Positions 6,212 to 11,599 of a stretch of 11,599 nucleotides of DNA are shown one piece after another. Every line of letters starts with the position of its first letter. Within the stretch, counting starts at the first letter, position 1. Source of the stretch: JBKBXU01 sp046313675 (lineage in GTDB: Bacteria > Bacteroidota > Bacteroidia > Cytophagales > Cytophagaceae); contig JBKBXU010000136.1 of the NCBI GenBank assembly GCA_046313675.1, forward strand, positions 1 through 11,599, written 5' to 3'. The notes under the pieces were generated by a model. The model searched no databases, was not told the origin of the DNA, and saw only the letters and a program-made list of their open reading frames with translations. The position numbers were made by a program, and so were the translations under genes.

Positions 6212-9200
6212 ATGAAAAAGTTTTTAAGGTTATTTTTTGGAATAGTCCTGTCCATACTTTCCGGAACCGCCACCCTATTGGCACAGGGGGAAGTCACCCG
6301 CTCCGGCACAACCTGGACATCCAGAGTGAATGGGAACACGGTGTACACAGGCGCGGGTATGATCCAAGCCATTCAGTCTGCCGCCAACAACCTCACTCCC
6401 GGCAGAACAAGCAAACAGACGATAAACGTACGCAACTCCGGCACCACGGGAAGCACGAACAGCCTGAAAACTTTTGACATTCCCTCCTATACCATCCTGA
6501 ACTTTCATGGAAATACCATGGAAGTAAACGATACCGGTGATGACCTCATCGTACCGGTAAGAGGAATACGATCGGACAATATTGAAATACGAAACATGCG
6601 CATCACCGGAAATCCCCGCTATGGGATATGGTTGCACGGATGCGCCAATGTTATTCTATCCCAGATCCATATATCCATTCCTGAAGCGAGCAATATCGGA
6701 CTAGGCATTCGTATAGAAGGCCGTAACGACACTTGGTCCAGAAATGTAGAAATTGACTATGTTTATGCGGAACACTGCAGACACCACGCCGTGGAAATCT
6801 GGCAAACCGATGGACTGACCATTGGCACCATTGAAACCCGAAACACCGGAGGCTGCGGACTCCTGCTAAACAATACCCGGAATGCCACCGTGGAACTGGT
6901 AAACTCTTATCGCGCCAACCATGGTGGAGGTTATGCCGCTTTCAGAACAGCCAATAATGCGGGTCCCAATATTCACGTTAAAAAAGTCATCGCCCGTGAA
7001 TGTGCCCGCGGAATTTTCGGAGTGTCGCAAAGTAGGGGCGTTACCATAGACGAAGTAGATATAGAGAACTCCACTTCTGCCGGTATTCTTGTGCAAGACA
7101 GTTGGGATTACACCGTTAACGGCGGAAGGATCACAGGTAACAATGGCGAAGGGGTTCGCATAGCCTCCCGAACCGATGAACATCAACCTGCTCAAAACGT
7201 GATCATTCAAAATCTGTGCATTAGCGGAAACCTTTCTTATGGCATACGGGAAACATCTACCAATAGCGGCTTTGGAAACACGAACAATAATCGATTCCTG
7301 AACAATGATCTGAGAGGAAGCGCCACCAATCCTGCCAACGAAATCTCCATCCAGGGATCCCAAAGTAGAGCAGAAGGCAATTGCGTGACCGGAGGCCCGG
7401 TGTACCCAAATTGTGGTTGCGAAAACACCAATGATCCGGATCCTGAACCCGACTGCAATAATCAACCGGGTGGAAGCGCTGAGATTGACAACTGTGATGT
7501 CTGTGTGGGTGGAACAACAGGTAAACTCCCCTGCTCAATGGTACTTAACGAAGGTTATTACACCATGCATCCTTTCCATTCAAACCTTTGCCTGCAGCCC
7601 GGTGAACCAGTAAGTCAGGAATCCTGTGGGGAAAATTCGCAAAACATATGGCAGGTAATCAGGGACGGCAACAGCTATCAGTTTTATTCTATAATAGAAC
7701 AACAATACCTAAGCTACGGAAACGGGGCACAAAACAACAGTCTTAGACTCTCCCCTAGCCCGTCAAACTTCCGTCTGGAAGAAGCCGGACAAAACACCTT
7801 TCACCTGGTTGTAGAAGCCAATACAGATCTGGTCGTTGATATACATGGCAACTCTCAGGAAACCGGGCGCCATGCCTTACTATGGATAAGAAACGGACAG
7901 GATAATCAGCGATTTTTCTTTACCCCGGCAAGCATCACAAGAGATTGCCATGGAGATATTGACGGAACAGCCACTTTAGACGACTGCGGAACATGCGTTG
8001 GGGGCAATACCGGACAGCTTGCCTGCACCGGGTATATTGATGGGCCTGCAGCATGTGTCTATGAAGGAGTAATAGAAAATAACCACTCAGGCTATCATGG
8101 AAGCGGCTTTTTAAATGGCGACAATGCCTTGGGCAATGCCATCACCTGGTCTGTTCATAGCGAAAGCAACCAGACGGGAAACCTTAGTTTCCGCCATGCA
8201 AACGGCAGCGCTGTAAACCGAAATATGGAAGTCCGGGTGAATGGAGAAACCCAAATCGCAAGCCTTGACTTTCACCCAACAGGTGCCTGGAATGAATGGA
8301 AAATGGTTGCCGCTAATCTGAACCTTTCACAAGGCATTAACCTTGTCGAACTCGTTTCCCTGACCGCACAGGGAGGATCTAATTTTGACCTGATAGCTCT
8401 TTATAATGCGGGAATTACTGCCGGAACATGCGAAGAGGATTGCCATGGTGATATCGGAGGAACAGCCTTTATGGACAATTGCGAAGTATGTGCCGGAGGG
8501 AATACCGGAGTAGAGCCTGGCTCATCATGCATCGAACCAGAAATCAACAACATTAATGCTTCTGAAACAGAAATTAATACCGGTGACTCTTTTACCCTTG
8601 ATGTCACCACTTCTGGCCCAGGCACTATCACATATCAATGGTATTTTAATGGAGAACCTATTGAAAATGCAACAGGAAACAGCTACACTGTAGAAAATGC
8701 CACCCCTGCCGACCATAGCGGAACGTACTATGTAATCGTATCGAGCGAATATGGTGACACAAGAAGCGAAGATGTGGCAGTAAACGTCAATCCTGTAAAT
8801 GACTGCAATGGCGATCCGGATGGAACAGCCTTTATCGACAATTGTGAAGTATGCGCCGGAGGGAATACCGGAGTAGAGCCTGGCTCCTCATGCACAAAGC
8901 CGGAAATTTCGTCCATCAGCAGCACTTCCAATGAAGTAAGCACCGGAGAATCATTCACCCTAAACGTGGATGCATCCGGCCCCGGAAATCATACGTACCA
9001 ATGGTTCTTCAACAATGAGCCTATAGAAAATGCTACGGAAAACAACTTAACCGTTACCAACGCCAATCCTGCCGAAAACAGCGGTAACTATCACGTAGTC
9101 GTAACCAGCGAGTTTGGAAGCACCCAAAGCGACCAGGTTACCGTGATTGTAAACCCTGTTTACGACTGCAACAATGACCCTGACGGAACAGCATACATCG

Positions 9201-11134
9201 ATAACTGTGGAACTTGTGTAGGAGGAAATACCGACCAGGAAGCCTGTGCGGAAGACTGCAACGGAGATTTGGGAGGAAGTGCATTCATAGACAATTGCGA
9301 AGTTTGCGCCGGAGGGAACACCGGTATTGAGCCTGGCTCCTCATGCACAGAGCCGGAAATAACTTCCATCAGCAGCACGGCCAATGAAGTAAACACAGGA
9401 GAATCATTCACCCTAAACGTAGAAACCGCAGGACCTGGCAACCATACGTACCAATGGTTTTTTAACAATGAACCTATAGAAAATGCAACTGAAAACAATT
9501 TAGCCGTTACAAACGCAAACCCTGCCGAAAACAGCGGCAATTACCATGTTGTGGTAACAAGCGAGTTTGGAAGTACGCAAAGCGAAAGCATTGGCGTAAC
9601 AGTAAACCCAATTTACGACTGCAACAATGACCCCGACGGAACGGCCTACATCGACAACTGCGGAACTTGTGTAGGAGGAAATACAGGAGAGGAAGCCTGT
9701 GCGGAAGACTGCAACGGTGATTTAGGAGGAAGTGCCTTTATGGACAATTGCGAAGTTTGCGCCGGAGGGAACACCGGTATTGAGCCTGGCTCCTCATGCA
9801 CCGAGCCGGAAATTTCGTCCATCAGCAGCACGGCCAATGAAGTAAACACCGGAGAATCATTCACCCTAAATGTGGATGCCGCAGGACCTGGCAACCATAC
9901 GTACCAATGGTTTTTTAACAATGAACCTATAGAAAATGCTACGGAAAACAACCTAACCCTTACCAACCCCAATCCTGCCGAAAACAGCGGAAACTACCAT
10001 GTAGTTGTAACCAGCGAGTTTGGAAGTATACCAAGTGACCAGGTGAGCGTAACCGTAAACCCGATTTACGACTGCAACAACGATCCCGACGGAACGGCCT
10101 ACACGGATAATTGCGGCACATGCGTTGGTGGCAATACCGGCATTGAACCTGGCTCCTCATGCACAGAGCCGGAAATAACTTCCATCAGCAGCACGGCCAA
10201 TGAAGTAAACACAGGAGAATCATTCACCCTTCAGGTAGATGCATCCGGTCCAGGAAGCTTTAGCTATCAGTGGTACTTCAACAATGAGCCTATAGAAAAT
10301 GCTACGGAAAACAACCTAACCATTACAAACGCCAATCCTGCCGAACACAGCGGAAACTACCATGTAGTTGTAACCAGCGAGTTTGGAAGTACACCAAGTG
10401 ACCCGGTTACTGTAAGCGTAAACCCAATTTACGACTGCAACAACGATCCGGATGGAACGGCTTACACCGACAACTGTGGCACTTGTGTTGGAGGAGATAC
10501 CGGCCAAGAAGCCTGTGCGGAAGACTGCAACGGTGATTTAGGAGGAAGTGCCTTTATGGACAATTGCGAAGTATGCGCAGGTGGAAACACAGGTATTGAG
10601 CCGGGCTTCACCTGTTCACAACCTGTAATCGAAAATATAACAACAGAAATTACCGCCAAAGAAGGGGAAGAAATCACTCTGGAAGTAATTAGCACAGGGC
10701 CTGGCAATAGCACCTACCAATGGTATTTTAATGGTGAACCAATAGAGGGTGCAGAAGATCCAAGCTTTACCATACCTTCGGCTTCTTTATCCGATGCGGG
10801 GTCTTATTACGTTGTCATTACCAATGATAATGGCCAGACAACAAGTTCTGACATCAACGTTACCATAGAAGTTGCCACAAGCCTTCTCCAACCGGACTCT
10901 GATAAAAAACTAAAAATTTATCCAAATCCGGCAAACGAAACAGTTTATTTGCAATTTGGCACTTCCGAAAATCGGAACATCAGGATTTTCAATAATCTGG
11001 GCATAGAAGTGTTGCATTTGGAAAGTTCGCAGCAAACGGATGTAATCAATATTTCATCCCTTCCGGGAGGAGTGTATCATATAAAAATCGAATCCGGCGG
11101 GGTTCCCCAATACCAATCCTTTATCGTCCAATAA
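6212..11134 (+). CDS. Giant multi-modular T9SS-secreted beta-helix protein with lectin/CBM and Ig-like repeats
   Basis: The 1640-residue protein has a signal peptide (1-25, cut after LLAQ). A right-handed parallel beta-helix follows (about 27-400), with repeated strand turns such as NIEIRNMRITGNPRYGIWLHG (123-143) and GVTIDEVDIENSTSAGILVQD (276-296), as in pectate-lyase-like polysaccharide lyases and glycosidases. No catalytic residues could be assigned. Next are a ricin-type beta-trefoil (443-574; SNLCLQP, NIWQVI, DNQRFFF) and a CBM6/CBM35-like domain (607-738; GYHGSGFLN, LSFRHANG, GAWNEWK). The array at 743-1555 alternates six Ig-like domains with DCNGD..DNC..C.GGNTG motifs; eleven such motifs occur in all, starting at 414, 578, 743, 864, 985, 1015, 1136, 1166, 1287, 1408 and 1438. 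The tail (about 1562-1640; KLKIYPNPANE, RIFNNLGIEV, ISSLPGGVYHIKI) is a type-A T9SS sorting domain. It is likely a cell-surface or secreted polysaccharide-binding protein, perhaps an enzyme or an adhesin. No SusC/SusD pair is nearby. The start follows an A-rich AAAGAAAA tract, not a Shine-Dalgarno sequence. Confidence 0.9.
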   Translation: MKKFLRLFFGIVLSILSGTATLLAQGEVTRSGTTWTSRVNGNTVYTGAGMIQAIQSAANNLTPGRTSKQTINVRNSGTTGSTNSLKTFDIPSYTILNFHGNTMEVNDTGDDLIVPVRGIRSDNIEIRNMRITGNPRYGIWLHGCANVILSQIHISIPEASNIGLGIRIEGRNDTWSRNVEIDYVYAEHCRHHAVEIWQTDGLTIGTIETRNTGGCGLLLNNTRNATVELVNSYRANHGGGYAAFRTANNAGPNIHVKKVIARECARGIFGVSQSRGVTIDEVDIENSTSAGILVQDSWDYTVNGGRITGNNGEGVRIASRTDEHQPAQNVIIQNLCISGNLSYGIRETSTNSGFGNTNNNRFLNNDLRGSATNPANEISIQGSQSRAEGNCVTGGPVYPNCGCENTNDPDPEPDCNNQPGGSAEIDNCDVCVGGTTGKLPCSMVLNEGYYTMHPFHSNLCLQPGEPVSQESCGENSQNIWQVIRDGNSYQFYSIIEQQYLSYGNGAQNNSLRLSPSPSNFRLEEAGQNTFHLVVEANTDLVVDIHGNSQETGRHALLWIRNGQDNQRFFFTPASITRDCHGDIDGTATLDDCGTCVGGNTGQLACTGYIDGPAACVYEGVIENNHSGYHGSGFLNGDNALGNAITWSVHSESNQTGNLSFRHANGSAVNRNMEVRVNGETQIASLDFHPTGAWNEWKMVAANLNLSQGINLVELVSLTAQGGSNFDLIALYNAGITAGTCEEDCHGDIGGTAFMDNCEVCAGGNTGVEPGSSCIEPEINNINASETEINTGDSFTLDVTTSGPGTITYQWYFNGEPIENATGNSYTVENATPADHSGTYYVIVSSEYGDTRSEDVAVNVNPVNDCNGDPDGTAFIDNCEVCAGGNTGVEPGSSCTKPEISSISSTSNEVSTGESFTLNVDASGPGNHTYQWFFNNEPIENATENNLTVTNANPAENSGNYHVVVTSEFGSTQSDQVTVIVNPVYDCNNDPDGTAYIDNCGTCVGGNTDQEACAEDCNGDLGGSAFIDNCEVCAGGNTGIEPGSSCTEPEITSISSTANEVNTGESFTLNVETAGPGNHTYQWFFNNEPIENATENNLAVTNANPAENSGNYHVVVTSEFGSTQSESIGVTVNPIYDCNNDPDGTAYIDNCGTCVGGNTGEEACAEDCNGDLGGSAFMDNCEVCAGGNTGIEPGSSCTEPEISSISSTANEVNTGESFTLNVDAAGPGNHTYQWFFNNEPIENATENNLTLTNPNPAENSGNYHVVVTSEFGSIPSDQVSVTVNPIYDCNNDPDGTAYTDNCGTCVGGNTGIEPGSSCTEPEITSISSTANEVNTGESFTLQVDASGPGSFSYQWYFNNEPIENATENNLTITNANPAEHSGNYHVVVTSEFGSTPSDPVTVSVNPIYDCNNDPDGTAYTDNCGTCVGGDTGQEACAEDCNGDLGGSAFMDNCEVCAGGNTGIEPGFTCSQPVIENITTEITAKEGEEITLEVISTGPGNSTYQWYFNGEPIEGAEDPSFTIPSASLSDAGSYYVVITNDNGQTTSSDINVTIEVATSLLQPDSDKKLKIYPNPANETVYLQFGTSENRNIRIFNNLGIEVLHLESSQQTDVINISSLPGGVYHIKIESGGVPQYQSFIVQ
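8438..10876 (+). repeat. Intragenic tandem array: cysteine motif plus Ig-like domain, six units
   Basis: Units begin at residues 743, 864, 985, 1136, 1287 and 1408 (bases 8438, 8801, 9164, 9617, 10070, 10433). Spacings are 121, 121, 151, 151 and 121 residues, so long units carry exactly one extra 30-residue cysteine motif (90 bp). Units 3-5 are nearly identical at DNA level: 83 bases are identical between 9332-9414 and 10148-10230, and 59 bases are shared between units 3 and 4 from GACAATTGCG onward. The Ig-like domains keep the core Trp (TYQW/SYQW) and the SGxYxVxVTS strand but lack the usual disulfide cysteines. The cysteines are confined to the linkers. Unit 1 and unit 6 are the most diverged, the pattern expected when an array expands from its middle. 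Confidence 0.9.
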
Positions 11135-11140
11135 ATCAAT

Positions 11141-11166
11141 GGATCGGCTTTGAGAAAAGTCGATCC
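11141..11166 (+). terminator. Hairpin after the large secreted-protein gene, probable terminator
   Basis: An 11-bp stem, GGATCGGCTTT (11141-11151) with AAAGTCGATCC (11156-11166), contains one G-T wobble and closes a GAGA tetraloop seven bases after the stop codon. The following sequence (TGTATTATT) is only moderately T-rich, so it may act as a weak intrinsic terminator or as a 3'-end stabiliser. Confidence 0.6.
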
Positions 11167-11209
11167 TGTATTATTCCAATGCAATTGGGTCAACATAGCA
11201 ACCTTTCCG

Positions 11210-11404
11210 AAAAGGCGTTTCATAAAAAACCCAATGCAATTGGGCCCTACAACTGCTATTTAAAATTCTTCTGCAAAATATGAAACGTACTTTTTTATCC
11301 GCTTAATTTTAATCGGATGTTGAATTTTATTTTCGACGGATTTATTCATAAAGTTGGCTATTTAGCACAATGCTTTGTTAACGCTCCACGTAGCGTACTT
11401 TTTT
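11210..11404. repeat. Tandem ~194-bp extragenic repeat, unit 1
   Basis: The unit starts with AAAGGCGTTT, then the perfect palindrome CCCAAT-GCA-ATTGGG (11230-11244), a CTACAACTGCTA block, a poorly conserved A/T-rich middle, and a well-conserved 3' part starting TTTATTCATAAAGT (11341). It ends with a stem ACGCT-CCACGT-AGCGT (about 11381-11396) and ACTTTTTT. The 3' stem plus T-run resembles a weak terminator on the + strand. Confidence 0.85.
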
Positions 11405-11597
11405 AAAGGGCGTTTATAAAAAGCCCAATGCAATTGGGGCTCTACAACTGCTACTTAAAATGTTCTGCAAAATAGAAACGTGCTATTTATCCTTTTGATA
11501 TTTATTCGAATATTGAATCTTATTTTCCAGGGGTTTATTCATAAAGTCGGCCAGGTAGCACAATGCTTTGCTAAAGCTCCGCGTAGCGCCCTTTTTT
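11405..11597. repeat. Tandem ~194-bp extragenic repeat, unit 2
   Basis: The order of blocks is the same as in unit 1: AAAGGGCGTTT, the palindrome core CCCAATGCAATTGGG (11424-11438), CTACAACTGCTA, a diverged middle that includes TATTCGAATA (11503-11512), TTTATTCATAAAGT (11534-11547), then AGCACAATGCTTTG and GCTCCGCGTAGCGCCC followed by a T-run. In this copy GCTTT-GCT-AAAGC forms a perfect stem that copy 1 lacks, whereas copy 1 has the better ACGCT/AGCGT stem. Confidence 0.85.
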
Positions 11598-11599
11598 AT

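Larger units (their letters stand above)
11135..11599. other. Gene-free region with tandem non-coding repeats, reaching the window edge
   Basis: No credible coding region is present. After the hairpin (11141-11166) come a lone CCAATGCAATTGGG palindrome (11176-11189), a small CCTTT-CCGA-AAAGG hairpin (11202-11215) and two tandem ~194-bp units (11210-11404 and 11405-11597). Further units could lie beyond the window. Confidence 0.7.

Noticed and set aside
5974..6372. 132-residue minus-strand open frame covering the start of the giant gene
   Set aside because: It overlaps the promoter and signal-peptide region of a clearly real gene on the other strand and its product resembles nothing known.
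6866..7465. 199-residue minus-strand open frame
   Set aside because: It lies entirely antisense to the beta-helix coding region; its length is explained by the low stop density opposite the Asn/Gly-rich repeats.
8401..10713. Series of similar minus-strand open frames with EEPGS.PVFPPA.TSQLS repeats
   Set aside because: They are antisense shadows of the repeated cysteine-motif/Ig units; their mutual similarity simply reflects the repeat on the coding strand.
8438..10876. Regularly spaced repeats considered as a CRISPR array
   Set aside because: The repeats are 363/453 bp protein-coding modules in one open frame, not short repeats with unique spacers, and no cas genes are present.

Overview
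The window looks like chromosomal DNA from a member of the Bacteroidota, probably a free-living, polysaccharide-using lineage of the Cytophagales/Saprospirales/Flammeovirga kind. The reasons are a PorP/SprF-family protein, type IX secretion (T9SS) C-terminal domains of both type A and type B, an ECF sigma factor, A/T-rich starts without clear Shine-Dalgarno sequences, and a multi-modular secreted protein with carbohydrate-binding domains. The lineage is inferred from protein families, not from a marker gene.

Layout. (1) 43-1092 (+): queA, a complete housekeeping tRNA-modification gene, ending at a bidirectional terminator. (2) 1156-2058 (-): a PorP/SprF-like outer-membrane T9SS partner, converging on queA. 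(3) 2182-5776 (+): a tight three-gene operon divergent from porP. It holds an ECF sigma factor, a single-pass membrane protein with an anti-sigma-like N-terminus and a periplasmic part resembling a SprB repeat plus a T9SS type-B tail, and a secreted protein with a classical type-B (CHU_C) tail. (4) 5777-6211: a gene-free stretch with degenerate direct repeats, a hairpin and CTCCGTG-type tandem repeats. (5) 6212-11134 (+): a 1640-residue secreted protein with signal peptide, right-handed beta-helix, ricin-type beta-trefoil, CBM6/35-like domain, six Ig-like domains alternating with eleven cysteine motifs, and a type-A T9SS tail. (6) 11135-11599: a hairpin followed by two tandem ~194-bp non-coding units that run up to the window edge.

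How the genes may work together. The PorP-like protein and the type-B-tailed secreted protein look like a client and its dedicated outer-membrane partner. The sigma factor and the membrane protein look like a sigma/anti-sigma pair controlling them. The unusual point is that the putative anti-sigma factor ends in a periplasmic copy of the kind of domain found on the cargo. This suggests, by inference only, a circuit that senses T9SS client or secretion status. The large beta-helix protein uses the other T9SS tail type and is separated by a repeat-rich spacer. It is probably an independent unit for binding or degrading polysaccharide, and its repeat array shows clear traces of recombination.
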